DNA from: SVTX01 sp045585895
GTDB taxonomy: Bacteria > Bacillota > Clostridia > Oscillospirales > CAG-272
Assembly: GCA_045585895.1 (NCBI GenBank)
Contig: JAZMZI010000051.1
Coordinates: 1-64,000 of the forward strand
Direction: 5' to 3'
Length of the DNA stretch: 64,000 bases
Shown here in pieces: positions 14,543 to 23,182 of the stretch. The notes beneath the pieces were generated by a model that was not told where the DNA came from, did not search any database, and saw only the letters and a program-made list of their open reading frames with translations. Each line of letters starts with the position of its first letter. The stretch's first letter is position 1. Made by a program: the position numbers and the translations under genes.

Positions 14543-17416
14543 TTATAAAACTGTATCCATAAGTTGTCCAGCAATATCTGTGTTTTCGAACCGCATAATG
14601 CTCTCCTCGTGTGTACCAAAACTGAGGAAATTAACGCTTCCATACCACACAACAGATTGATCGATAACTGTAAATTTCTGATGAAAATCGGATTTATAAC
14701 TAACGATCACGCCGTTTTCTTGTAATTTCTCCGCACACTCGTTAACCGTATCGCGATCTTTATCCTTAAAATCCTCGGGAGGCCGTGTAACTACCGTTAC
14801 TTTAACGCCGTTTTCAATAATTGGATCAAGGATTTTAATAAGACTTGTGATCCTGCTCTTCCTCATAAACGGGCTGACGATCAGAATCTCACTTTGAGCG
14901 TTTTGCAAATCATTACAAAATCCGTGATAGAAAGATTTACCGTCATAGATCAGATCGGGAGCCGCATTGATATTTGACAGTAATTTCGTCTTGTATCCGA
15001 TGGAGGAATAGCTTTTCACGCGTTTCTGATACATTCTTTCAAGCACGGGAATATGAATATCCACGTAATCGTACACTTGAACTTCGGTTTTGCCTTCGAA
15101 ATTTCTGTGGAGTCTGCCGGCATACTGCGCAACTTTTCCCTTCCATGCAATTGGCAATGCAAGGAATAACGTGTCAAGTCGAGGATAGTCAAAGCCTTCT
15201 CCTACGTATTTACCCGTTGCAACTATGACAACCGATTCATCACCTGGGATAGATTCAAGACGTTCCAGCGTTTCTCTGCGAGATTTTGTGGATGCTGTTC
15301 CTACGAGTTGAATAACATTTTTACAGTAACAAGAAAGCCGTTCTGCAAGCAATGCAACATGCTCGCGCCGTTCTGTCAATACAATTGGATTTCGCCCCTC
15401 TTTTAGTGCTTCGGCAACATCCGAAACAATCATATTATTTCGGATCTCATTCTCGGATAATTTCTTATAGACATCTGTGATGCTTGCTTTTTCTTTGGAT
15501 GGATAGCGCGTGTTTGTAAATCTTGGCACAAGATAATGCTCAAAGCTGCGCTTTTCAGCTTGCTCCTTCGCATCAACACGGTATCGAATCGCACCGCACT
15601 GCATGAAAATTATCGGATGATGACCATCCTGTCTTGTCGGCGTTGCGGTCAGACCATACACATATTTCGCGTTTGCATATTTGAGTATCATTTCAAAGTT
15701 AACGGCAGAAACATGGTGACATTCGTCAACAATGATCATCCCGTAGTTCCGCACAAGCTCTTTTACCTCGTCTCCATTAACAAGCGACTGCATAACGGCA
15801 ACATCGACAACGCCGTGTACGGTATCTTTTCCTGCACCGAGAACGCCCACGGGCGACCAAACCTTCCTGCGGCCTCTGCCCTTCTTTTCCTCGGGCAGTG
15901 TTATGTCAAAATGCAGAAAACTTTCAAGAGATTTTTTCCATTGTGTCATCAAAGCCTGTGTATGAACCAATATTAGGGTGTTTGTTTTTCTTTGCCCAAT
16001 CATATACGAGCCAATGACCGTCTTACCGAACGCCGTTGTTGCAGATAGAACGCCCGTATTTTGTTCCAATAGCGCATCTGCCGCAGGCTGTTGTTCCTCG
16101 CGCAACTCACCGTTAAAAGTAACAGGGATAATTTCTCCTGAATTGGTTTTATCCTCGATCACATATGACACGTTGGCTTCATCGAGTAGATTGCAAAGTG
16201 CGTCCTCACAACCGCGAGGAATGGCAATATACTCTTCCGTGATGTCGGCTGTGCATATGATTCGTGGCTTATCGTATATGGGCAATCTCATTGCCTGAGC
16301 ACGGTAAAAATCGGGATTTTTGAATGCCGCCAAGCGTTTGATCTGATTCTTCGCGTTTGCGGATAATTCTGCCGCAGGAATATACAACATGTTTGCATGG
16401 ACGATGTTCAGTACCATAGGGAAATCACTATGCGTAATTTTAATTTTCTTCTTCGTTTCCCAAGGCTTACTATCGGATTCGCTGACGAGTTTACCAAGCT
16501 CTCCGTCCTTGCCGAATGATAAAACGAGTGTTTCCACTGCAGCTGCAGTCATTTTTTGAACAGACGAAAGATATGCCCATTGATCGTCATAAGGACGGAA
16601 TTGCTCATCTACAAACACACTGTTTCCACTTTTCCGTGCCAGTCCTTGTAAAGGCAAAGCAACAAGATTACCGAATCCACCATCGGGCATAGTGTCTTGG
16701 TTGGGAAATAGTCTGTCGTATGACTTGAAAGATAACTCACCGCGCTTCTCCATCGCCTTAGTCAAAATACCGCTTCCAAGCTTACGAGCTAATACAGCAG
16801 GAACAGGCGACTCGAAGAATATCCAAGCGTGAGCTCCGTTTCCCGAACGGGATCGTTCCACGCATATAGGAACATTTAATTCTTCACATACCTCTCTAAA
16901 AGCAGTAACATCTTTTTCAAACGAGTCATCATCAAAGTCGGCGCATAGAAAATGACAAGTCTCATCCTGTAGCATTGGATAGATTCCTATCACATCACGT
17001 GGTAATCCATCCTTGCCCTCAAGATGTTTATAAATGTCTTCATCAGTTAAGGATTTTAACACCCGATTGGGACAATTGGCGCACTTGTACTTCCTTTTGT
17101 CGCATAAGCCCTCTGCCCATTCATTTTCACACACGGGCTGATAGCCGCTTTTTCCGCTCGTCGTACTTTGCCACCGTTTTGCAAACACATCCTCCCTGCC
17201 GTGAAACAGTGAACGGAACAACTCGATCTTTTCCTTTGAAGAGCTGTATTTATTTACAGAGGCAGCATGGATTATGGGTATCTCGATATTCTCTTGAGGT
17301 GCCTCTGCAAAGCCAAGCTGCCGCCGCAACTGCAAGTTTTCTTCTGAAAGCCTTTTGTTCTCACGCTCTAATTCATTATAGCGAAGCAAAAGCTCTCGAT
17401 ATAGCTTCTCATACAT
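14543..17416 (-). CDS. primase-helicase-phospholipase D-type defence protein (TOTE-like)
   Basis: 957 aa multidomain protein. Residues 1-35 form a coiled coil; C96, C105, C112 and C115 form a probable zinc site; an archaeo-eukaryotic primase-like domain follows (LCADFDDDSF near 157, SRSGNGAHAWIFF near 189). A superfamily 2 helicase has TTAFGKT at 460-466, VDECHH at 563-568 and ATPTR near 591. The end is a phospholipase D nuclease (FHQKFTVID ... WYGSVNF). The layout matches proteins called TOTE conflict-system primases, thought to be defence or genome-conflict factors. A decayed second copy lies at 19217. Confidence 0.82.
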   Translation of the reverse strand: MYEKLYRELLLRYNELERENKRLSEENLQLRRQLGFAEAPQENIEIPIIHAASVNKYSSSKEKIELFRSLFHGREDVFAKRWQSTTSGKSGYQPVCENEWAEGLCDKRKYKCANCPNRVLKSLTDEDIYKHLEGKDGLPRDVIGIYPMLQDETCHFLCADFDDDSFEKDVTAFREVCEELNVPICVERSRSGNGAHAWIFFESPVPAVLARKLGSGILTKAMEKRGELSFKSYDRLFPNQDTMPDGGFGNLVALPLQGLARKSGNSVFVDEQFRPYDDQWAYLSSVQKMTAAAVETLVLSFGKDGELGKLVSESDSKPWETKKKIKITHSDFPMVLNIVHANMLYIPAAELSANAKNQIKRLAAFKNPDFYRAQAMRLPIYDKPRIICTADITEEYIAIPRGCEDALCNLLDEANVSYVIEDKTNSGEIIPVTFNGELREEQQPAADALLEQNTGVLSATTAFGKTVIGSYMIGQRKTNTLILVHTQALMTQWKKSLESFLHFDITLPEEKKGRGRRKVWSPVGVLGAGKDTVHGVVDVAVMQSLVNGDEVKELVRNYGMIIVDECHHVSAVNFEMILKYANAKYVYGLTATPTRQDGHHPIIFMQCGAIRYRVDAKEQAEKRSFEHYLVPRFTNTRYPSKEKASITDVYKKLSENEIRNNMIVSDVAEALKEGRNPIVLTERREHVALLAERLSCYCKNVIQLVGTASTKSRRETLERLESIPGDESVVIVATGKYVGEGFDYPRLDTLFLALPIAWKGKVAQYAGRLHRNFEGKTEVQVYDYVDIHIPVLERMYQKRVKSYSSIGYKTKLLSNINAAPDLIYDGKSFYHGFCNDLQNAQSEILIVSPFMRKSRITSLIKILDPIIENGVKVTVVTRPPEDFKDKDRDTVNECAEKLQENGVIVSYKSDFHQKFTVIDQSVVWYGSVNFLSFGTHEESIMRFENTDIAGQLMDTVL

Positions 17417-17431
17417 TTCACAGCCTCGTTT

Positions 17432-18718
17432 TTACGCCATTTTGTATTTCGTTTTATTTCCGTTTCCGACCTTTATAATCAAGCCTTTATCAAGTAGTGC
17501 TGCAATCGCAACAATTGTAGTTGTCTGCGAAAATCCGAGAGCCTTTTGAATCTCCGAGCGAGACTTAATTCCCTCTTTAAGCACAGATAACACACCTTGC
17601 TCGTTTTCGGTCAACTCAACCTTTGTTTCCTTCACCGCCGCGTTTGTATTAGGCAACGCAATCTTAAATGCGTTATCGGATATTTCTATATGAGGCTCAA
17701 GACCATATTCTCTGTATGCTTCAATAATTTTGGGCATACCCGTTCCGTAAGCTTCAATCAAATGCAAACGATAGAACACATCTGCTAACTTTTTATTTCG
17801 TGCAATTGAAATACCAAGCAAAATATCACTTTGTGAAATACTTCGCGCTAAGCCACCGATGGATACAAATTCTATTCTGTTATCAAAAATGCTGATAAGT
17901 GTGCTTGCGGAAAAGCTATATTCTCTGTGAACGATGGCATTCAACAATGCCTCTCTGATTGCTTCCGTAGGATATGCTCTTTTATCAACACGGTACAGAC
18001 CTTCCGTATGTGCGTGTGTATGATTAAACTGATCTATAAACTGATACGCATCGTTAAGCTGCTTTAACAACGAACCGCAAAATTCCCGTCTATCCTTAAA
18101 TACCGTCTTTTGCTCGCCTTCAAAAACTGCAATTTTTACAGTATGGGTGCACTGATCTGAAAGTAACAATGCAAGATTGGTATACGTTCCGTCCTCGCCA
18201 ATCAAGCCAAGACTTCTCTTCTGTGCTTCGCCGAAAGGAATTTTCTTATTTTCAAAAACAAAATCTGCTTCATTGAAGGTTAATTCCTGAATAAGCGAGC
18301 GCGCCTCCTCATAGCTATCTCCGGCAGTCTCACGTATCATAGAGAGAATTGCACTCTCGGAAGCAGGAACAGATGATGCCCCCTGTCTCACATATACCCC
18401 TTCCGGACGAATACCTTTAGCTGCCAAATAGTAAGGACGGGCAGTACCGCGATTAACGGTGATTTTTACAACCTTCTTATCTTGAACGGTTTCTACAGTA
18501 ATATCACAAAACATTGCAAGATCCGGCTTAATCGCATCTCGGTTCACGTTTGACACCTGTAGCATAACTCCGTCAATATTATTGACCTCAACAGCATTGA
18601 CGTCATCGTCAATTCCGATATAAAGATTACCACCATCGGTATTTGCAAAAGCAACAAGCGTCTTTTTTATATCCTCAACATATTCCCTTTTAAACTCGGT
18701 ATTCTTATCTTCCAACAT
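17432..18718 (-). CDS. AlbA_2/ATP-binding transcriptional regulator
   Basis: 428 aa. An N-terminal Schlafen/AlbA_2 domain (EDKNTEFKREYVEDIKKTLVAFANTDGG, YIGIDDD) is followed by a GHKL-type ATPase-like part (PTEAIREALLNAIVHREYS, GTGMPKIIEA) and a C-terminal winged helix (GIKSRSEIQKALGFSQTTTIVAI). GGAGG lies before the ATG. It ends 15 bp before the primase-helicase gene, so the two form an operon. A tandem operator array covers its promoter, pointing to autoregulation. The C-terminal region has a decayed homologue near 20005. Confidence 0.87.
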   Translation of the reverse strand: MLEDKNTEFKREYVEDIKKTLVAFANTDGGNLYIGIDDDVNAVEVNNIDGVMLQVSNVNRDAIKPDLAMFCDITVETVQDKKVVKITVNRGTARPYYLAAKGIRPEGVYVRQGASSVPASESAILSMIRETAGDSYEEARSLIQELTFNEADFVFENKKIPFGEAQKRSLGLIGEDGTYTNLALLLSDQCTHTVKIAVFEGEQKTVFKDRREFCGSLLKQLNDAYQFIDQFNHTHAHTEGLYRVDKRAYPTEAIREALLNAIVHREYSFSASTLISIFDNRIEFVSIGGLARSISQSDILLGISIARNKKLADVFYRLHLIEAYGTGMPKIIEAYREYGLEPHIEISDNAFKIALPNTNAAVKETKVELTENEQGVLSVLKEGIKSRSEIQKALGFSQTTTIVAIAALLDKGLIIKVGNGNKTKYKMA

Positions 18719-18735
18719 ATTTTACCTCCAATTCC

Positions 18736-18786
18736 GTTACTAACGGTTACTAACGATATTATATCAGTTATTAGCGTTACTGTCAA
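18736..18786 (-). promoter_or_regulatory. promoter with tandem GTTAGTAAC operators
   Basis: Minus strand: TTGACA (18781-18786), 17 bp, TATAAT (18758-18763). GTTACTAAC (plus strand) occurs at 18736-18744 and 18746-18754, 10 bp apart, just downstream of the -10. GTTATTAGC (18767-18775) and a following GTTAC lie within the spacer. Direct repeats one helical turn apart suggest cooperative repression, probably by the AlbA-type regulator. Confidence 0.75.
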
Positions 18787-18827
18787 TAGATTCTATTAAA
18801 TTATCTCCATTTTTTCGTCGACCTTTT

Positions 18828-19054
18828 TCTTTGTTTATTGCGCCCCAAATTTTGGGGTACGGTAAACGAAAAACGAGGCCCTGTGTATCACAATAAACGG
18901 ATACGCAGAGCTTGTTTTTTGACCACATGTTTGACCACTTCGACGATTGGATTACACGGAAACAGTAGTACACGAGAGCACGAAAATGTACGCTTTGGTT
19001 GACAGAATAGCACTAAAAAGCACTAGATAGCACTAGAAAAATATAAAAATCGGT
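18828..19054. other. junction module 2 (right end of the inner element)
   Basis: Non-coding. TCTTTGTTTATTGC (18828) is followed by CCCCAAATTTTGGGG, an imperfect hairpin (about 18882-18912), GACCAC at 18921 and 18933 (12 bp apart), ACGAGAGCACGAAA (18973) and an AGCACTA-rich stretch leading into the right att repeat. The GACCAC pairs may be arm-type recombinase sites (inference). Confidence 0.65.
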
Positions 19055-19148
19055 CTTGGGGTGGTAGAGGCCGCAAGTTCAAGTCTTGTCACTCAGACCA
19101 TATCGAGTGTTCATAACAGATTCAAGTTATGGACACTCGATATTTTTT
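19055..19148 (+). repeat. right copy of 94-bp att direct repeat
   Basis: Matches 3659-3752: half of tRNA-Pro from the anticodon stem to CCA, plus the tRNA terminator. The 5' half of the tRNA is missing (unrelated AT-rich sequence precedes it), so this is not a second tRNA gene. Read as attR of the island. Confidence 0.92.
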
Positions 19149-19186
19149 GATTATGCTTACTTTTCGGTTAAATATTGAGTTGTTTT

Positions 19187-19211
19187 GAGCAGGTTCGCCT
19201 GCTCTTTTTTT
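19187..19211 (+). terminator. plus-strand terminator without a visible gene
   Basis: GAGCAGG-TTCG-CCTGCTC followed by seven T residues, a classic terminator reading on the plus strand. No intact plus-strand gene ends here, so it may be left over from a lost gene, perhaps the missing recombinase (speculative). Confidence 0.7.
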
Positions 19212-19216
19212 GGGGG

Positions 19217-19990
19217 TTATACTGCATTAGATAAGTATTCGATGGCTACACCCTTGCGTGAGTCGAGGATAGCATTTTGCAAATCATTACAAAATCCGTG
19301 GTAGAAAGATTTACCATCATAGATCAGATCAGGAGTAGCATTGATATTTGACAACAACTTCATTTTGTACCCAATAGCGGAATAGCTTTTCACGCGCTTT
19401 TGATACATTCTCTCAAGCACGGGAATATGAATATCCACATAGTCGTAAACCTGCACCTCTGTTTTTCCGTCATATGCAGTAACATCTTTTTCAAACGAGT
19501 CATCATCAAAGTCGGCACAAAGAAAATGACAAGTCTCATCCTGTAGCATAGGATAAATTCCTATTACATCACGCGCTAATCCTTCCTTGCTCTCAAGATG
19601 TTTATAAATGTCTTCATCAGTTAAGGATTTTAACACCCGATTGGGACAATTGGCGCACTTATACTTCCTTTTGTCGCATAAGCCCTCTGCCCATTCGTTT
19701 ACGCATACAGGCTGATATCCGCTTTTGCAGCTCGTCGTGCTTTGCCAACGCCTTGCAAATACATCTTCCCTCCCTTTGAATAGTGAACGGTACAGTTCGA
19801 TCTTTTCTTTTGATGAACTGTATTTGTTGATTGCATTTACTTCGCTTACAGAGATTTTGGGGGCATTATCATTCATCTCGGCTAAGCCCGGTTGCTACCG
19901 CATGCGTTCGTTTTCTTCCGCAAGACGCTTATTTTCGCTCTCTAATTCTTTATATCGAAGCCAAAGCTCGTTGTATAACCTCTCATACAT
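19217..19990 (-). pseudogene. decayed copy of the primase-helicase-PLD gene
   Basis: Homologous to the gene at 14543. The start MYERLYNELWLRYKELESEN matches the intact N-terminus. A TAG then replaces the second Arg of RRQLGFAE near codon 32. Downstream, residues up to FEKDVTA are joined in frame to GKTEVQVYDYVDIH, deleting about 610 residues including the whole helicase. The copy ends shortly after GFCNDLQNA with unrelated residues, so the PLD domain is lost too. It lies outside the right att repeat. Confidence 0.85.
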
Positions 19991-20004
19991 TTTGCGACCT
20001 CAAT

Positions 20005-20156
20005 TTAGACCACTTTATACTTAGTCTTGTTTCCGTTTCCGACTTTTACGATCAAGCCTTTCTCGATTAAGGCAGATATTGTTACTATCGTAGTAATATG
20101 CTCAAGGAAAAATCATCTTTTGCTTTTTCGATATAACTTACAATACTCTCAAACAT
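20005..20156 (-). pseudogene. remnant of an AlbA-type regulator gene
   Basis: The last ~30 codons (ITTIVTISALIEKGLIVKVG, then NGNKTKYKVV) match the C-terminal winged helix of the intact regulator at 17432. Upstream of them only a short unrelated start (MFESIVSYIEKAKDDF) and a frame break remain. Gene order relative to the decayed helicase copy is the same as in the intact pair, showing that a whole two-gene element was once here. Confidence 0.75.
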
Positions 20157-20277
20157 CTAAATTTCCTCCACGCTATATTAACGAAATTTACTTTCATATT
20201 TTTAATTTATACCACAAATTTCGTCCTTTTTCAACCGCATTATATGAACACGGCGACGGATTTCTCCGCCGCCCTGT

Positions 20278-20392
20278 TCTTTGTTTATTGCTCCCAATTA
20301 TTGGGGAACGGTAAATAAAAAATTAAGCTCCGTGCATCACAATTCGGAATGCACGGAGCTATATTTTTTGACCACTTACAGAGTCCGATCAC
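20278..20392. other. junction module 3 with bidirectional terminator
   Basis: TCTTTGTTTATTGC (20278), a CCCAATTATTGGGG palindrome, a 12-bp perfect stem AGCTCCGTGCAT/ATGCACGGAGCT (20326-20360) with T tracts on both sides, then GACCAC (20370) and GATCAC (20387). Layout and spacing match module 2 at 18828. The stem also serves as terminator for the minus-strand GNAT gene next to it. The att core is missing. About 120 bp between the AlbA remnant and this module hold nothing recognisable. Confidence 0.65.
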
Positions 20393-20419
20393 ATGGAGAC
20401 GAGGGCGCAGTGCTTAAAT

Positions 20420-20959
20420 TTACACGTTAAGTTTCTTATTCCAAGACTCTCTCGTCATAAGAAGCGCGTGACCCGTGCGGGTCTCTCCGAGGAGGCGGAC
20501 TTCAATGCCTTCAGCGGTATGGTGATAGGTAAATCCCAGCTTTTCCATCACACGGCGGCTCTTGACATTTCCCTCGTAGTGACCGCACCAGATACGCGCC
20601 ATACCGAGGTCTTCAAAGGCATAGCGGAGTATTTCGCGTGCCGCTTCGGGAATAAGACCCTGCCCCCAAAAGGGCTTGCCGATCCAATAGCCGAGCTCGT
20701 ATTCATCGTCGTTTTCGGCAAGGTCGTTGCGGTGGAGGCCTATACTGCCGATGGGCTTGCCGTTTTCTTTGAGGCAAACGGCGTAGGTTTCGGGCGCGGA
20801 AAGCACGTTTTTAATTATCTCACGGCTGTTTTCCACGCTCGTGTGGGGTGGAAATCCCGCAGGCAGACCTATATCGGGGTCGCTTGCGTATTTGTATAAT
20901 TCTTCTGCGTCGTCCTCGCGCCAAGGGCGAAGAATGAGACGTTCCGTTTCAAATGTCAT
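20420..20959 (-). CDS. GNAT family N-acetyltransferase (RimJ/RimL-like)
   Basis: 179 aa. N-terminal FETERLILRPWREDDAEELYKYA and the acetyl-CoA loop region GYWIGKPFWGQGLIPEAAREIL with the later NVKSRRVMEKLGF are characteristic of the RimJ/RimL group, which acetylates protein N-termini or small molecules. Full length; substrate unknown. Last gene of a minus-strand set led by a radical SAM gene, ending at the bidirectional hairpin of module 3. Confidence 0.88.
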   Translation of the reverse strand: MTFETERLILRPWREDDAEELYKYASDPDIGLPAGFPPHTSVENSREIIKNVLSAPETYAVCLKENGKPIGSIGLHRNDLAENDDEYELGYWIGKPFWGQGLIPEAAREILRYAFEDLGMARIWCGHYEGNVKSRRVMEKLGFTYHHTAEGIEVRLLGETRTGHALLMTRESWNKKLNV

Positions 20960-20974
20960 ATTTTTCTCCTTTTT

Positions 20975-21460
20975 TCAAAAACGATATAAATACTCGTCTG
21001 CCTCTTCTCTGCTCTTGAAAATTATTATGTTTTTATCACTGTATTTTTCAAGCAGATCAAGCACTTTGGGGCGTTCTTTTTCGTTATATTTCTTTATAAA
21101 ATCCAAAAATTCGGTATCCGTTTCGGTCTCGACCCACGGCATATCGCTTCGGGGCTTTCCACGTCTTTCTTTGATACCGTCAAGGCAAATTTCAAGCGGG
21201 AAATCGAGAAAAAAGCAAGTGTCGCAAGCCGCAAGCCGCAGCTCCATCGTTGAGCCGTAATTACCGTCAATTATCCATTCGTCAGCATCAAGAACGGCAG
21301 AAAGCCTTTCGCGAAAAAGGCTCTTATCAACCGTGGTTTTATCGGAGTTCCAATACATCATATCGAGATGATAAAGCGGAAGCCTCGTCTTTTTATGCAA
21401 TGACCGTGAAAAGGTGCTTTTGCCGCTTCCCGGACAGCCGATCACTATTATTTTTTTCAT
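20975..21460 (-). CDS. P-loop nucleotide kinase-like protein (topology modulation/FlaR-like)
   Basis: About 161 aa. Walker A GCPGSGKSTFSR lies near the start, then LPLYHLDMMYWN and DEWIIDGNYGSTMELRL typical of the adenylate-kinase-like FlaR family. Function in this family is poorly defined. The ATG used has AAAGGT upstream; the gene overlaps the radical SAM coding region's end only if an earlier start is taken. Co-transcribed with radical SAM and GNAT genes. Confidence 0.83.
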   Translation of the reverse strand: MKKIIVIGCPGSGKSTFSRSLHKKTRLPLYHLDMMYWNSDKTTVDKSLFRERLSAVLDADEWIIDGNYGSTMELRLAACDTCFFLDFPLEICLDGIKERRGKPRSDMPWVETETDTEFLDFIKKYNEKERPKVLDLLEKYSDKNIIIFKSREEADEYLYRF

Positions 21461-21470
21461 ATTTTTACCT

Positions 21471-22220
21471 TTAAGGGGCATAACCCTTTATAATTTCCAT
21501 AATGTCTTTTTCACAAACGTTTCCGTCGAGGACGTCACTGTTTGCCGAGAATGAGATACAACGCAGGTCGCGCGGGTCCTCTACGTATGGATTTTCGGGC
21601 TTGGAATTCTTAAAATAATCCGAAAGATACTTAAGCGCGTTGCCCTCTGGGAAAACGATATTTCCCTCTCCCTCGGGGATATTCATATCGTCAAAGCTAT
21701 TGAGAAGCTCTTTTGTTTTGCTGTTATAGGGATTTTCATCATCACGGCTTACAAGCCACGCGGGAGAAAGCTTCACGGGGATACCCATTGTTTTCGCTTC
21801 TGCGGCAAAGGTTTTTACCGTGTCAAGCGGAATAGTTTCCTGATGAAAGGCGTCCACCGATAATAACAGGTCGTTTACGCCGCACTCGGCAAGCTTTTTC
21901 GCAACGGAGCGGATTTGCTCAATATTCTTTGAAAAATATCCGTTGGTGATAACCTGACGGCGAGGAATATTCAACTCCTTTGCGGTACTCATAACGGCAT
22001 ACACCGCAGTCGGGTGCAAAAGCGGCTCGCCTCCGAACGTCATTACGGTTTTGATATCGTATTCAGCCGCGATCTTTCGCACTGCATCGGCGGCAATCTG
22101 CGGGTCGATTCGTTCTCCGCAAGAAATATGATCACCTTCGGAGCAGTGCTTGCACCTTCCCGTACAGGCGTTTGTCACCGCGAATTCAATTTTATTTAAA
22201 TTCTTAAGATATTGATTCAT
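21471..22220 (-). CDS. radical SAM protein
   Basis: 249 aa. CTGRCKHC near residue 19 is the CxxxCxxC motif binding the 4Fe-4S cluster that cleaves S-adenosylmethionine; TFGGEPLLHP is the GGE motif. No C-terminal SPASM Cys-rich domain of full length is present, although two late Cys residues occur (LRCIS, GNVCEKD). Substrate unknown. First gene of a three-gene unit. Confidence 0.88.
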   Translation of the reverse strand: MNQYLKNLNKIEFAVTNACTGRCKHCSEGDHISCGERIDPQIAADAVRKIAAEYDIKTVMTFGGEPLLHPTAVYAVMSTAKELNIPRRQVITNGYFSKNIEQIRSVAKKLAECGVNDLLLSVDAFHQETIPLDTVKTFAAEAKTMGIPVKLSPAWLVSRDDENPYNSKTKELLNSFDDMNIPEGEGNIVFPEGNALKYLSDYFKNSKPENPYVEDPRDLRCISFSANSDVLDGNVCEKDIMEIIKGYAP

Positions 22221-22269
22221 ATTTAACTTGATCCTTCACTGTGTTTTCGCAAAAAACGATTGCGATTTA

Positions 22270-22298
22270 ATTATACCACCACTCTTTTGAAATATCAA
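22270..22298 (-). promoter_or_regulatory. promoter of the radical SAM unit
   Basis: Minus strand TTGATA (22293-22298), 17 bp, TATAAT (22270-22275), about 50 bp upstream of the start. Confidence 0.8.
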
Positions 22299-22383
22299 GA
22301 TATAATCAGTTGATTTTCCCATTCACGCATAAAAAAGCGGAAAGACTGCATATTATCATATAAAAAGATCTAAAGGTGGGCAT

Positions 22384-22908
22384 ATGAAACAAAAGATAGG
22401 ACTTTGGCAGTTGATGGGCTTCGCGGTAACGTCGCTCGGCGGAACTATTTTACACTTTTTATACGATTGGCTTGGGAAAGCCGCGTGGATAGCGCCCTTT
22501 TCGGGAGTGAACGAATCGACTTGGGAGCATATGAAGCTTCTTTTTTGGCCGATGTTTATTTTTGCGCTGGTGCAAAGCTTTTTCTTCCGCGACAGAAAGG
22601 ATTTTTGGTGCGTTAAGCTTCGCGGAACGCTTTCGGGGCTTACCCTCATACCCGTTCTTTTCTACACCTACAACGGCGTTATCGGCAGATCCCCCGACTG
22701 GCTTAATATAGCAATTTTCTTTATTTCCGCGGCGATCGCTTATATTTACGAAACGAAGCTCTTTAACGAAAACAAATTGAGCTGCAAAACGCAAAGACGG
22801 GCGTTGGCAGCGCTTATAGTGATAGGAATCCTCTTTATAGTCTTCACGTTCTTCACGCCCGAGCTTGGCATTTTCAGAGACCCCTTGACGGGAACCTATG
22901 GAATATAA
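22384..22908 (+). CDS. DUF6512-like membrane protein
   Basis: 174 aa with about five hydrophobic segments. The N-terminal GGTILHFLYDW and VNESTWEHMKLLFWPMF blocks match a family of uncharacterised Bacillota membrane proteins. AAAGGTGGG precedes the ATG. It is transcribed alone, divergently from the radical SAM unit, and ends before a very strong hairpin. Confidence 0.72.
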   Translation: MKQKIGLWQLMGFAVTSLGGTILHFLYDWLGKAAWIAPFSGVNESTWEHMKLLFWPMFIFALVQSFFFRDRKDFWCVKLRGTLSGLTLIPVLFYTYNGVIGRSPDWLNIAIFFISAAIAYIYETKLFNENKLSCKTQRRALAALIVIGILFIVFTFFTPELGIFRDPLTGTYGI

Positions 22909-22949
22909 TTGCGAAAATACCGCAATTATATTTTCATTTTCATTGGACG

Positions 22950-22992
22950 CACAAAAATTGACTTGCGACGGTGTCGCAAGTCAATTTTTGTG
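22950..22992 (+). terminator. 20-bp perfect inverted repeat, terminator
   Basis: Arms 22950-22969 and 22973-22992 are perfectly complementary with a 3-nt loop. T residues in the right arm make it a likely bidirectional terminator between the DUF6512 gene and the converging remnant ORFs. Confidence 0.75.
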
Positions 22993-23017
22993 TTAAGTTA
23001 TAAATTCAATCGGATTT

Positions 23018-23182
23018 TTACCAAAGAAATACGTTATAGACACCGACGGCTATCGCCAAAGTGCAAAGGATACGCGCCAAGACGAACATTTTACGGCTTT
23101 TTCTGAACACAACGGATATCACCAACGCACCGATCACGGCGAGAACGCTTACGATACCGATCAGAATATCGAAAGGTATCAT
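23018..23182 (-). pseudogene. small membrane ORF, probably a gene remnant
   Basis: 54 codons beginning MIPFDILIGIVSVLAVIGAL, with two hydrophobic stretches and ending NVFLW. The ATG overlaps the point where the response-regulator remnant loses similarity, and no good ribosome site is seen. It is either the tail of a membrane protein fused to the remnant by deletion or a tiny new gene. Low certainty. Confidence 0.35.

Noticed and set aside
18764..18973. 69-codon minus-strand frame over junction module 2
   Set aside because: Overlaps the operator/promoter and hairpin; not conserved as protein in module 3.
19055..19148. Second tRNA-Pro gene
   Set aside because: Only the half from the anticodon stem onward is present; no acceptor 5' strand or D arm precedes it, so it is an att duplicate.
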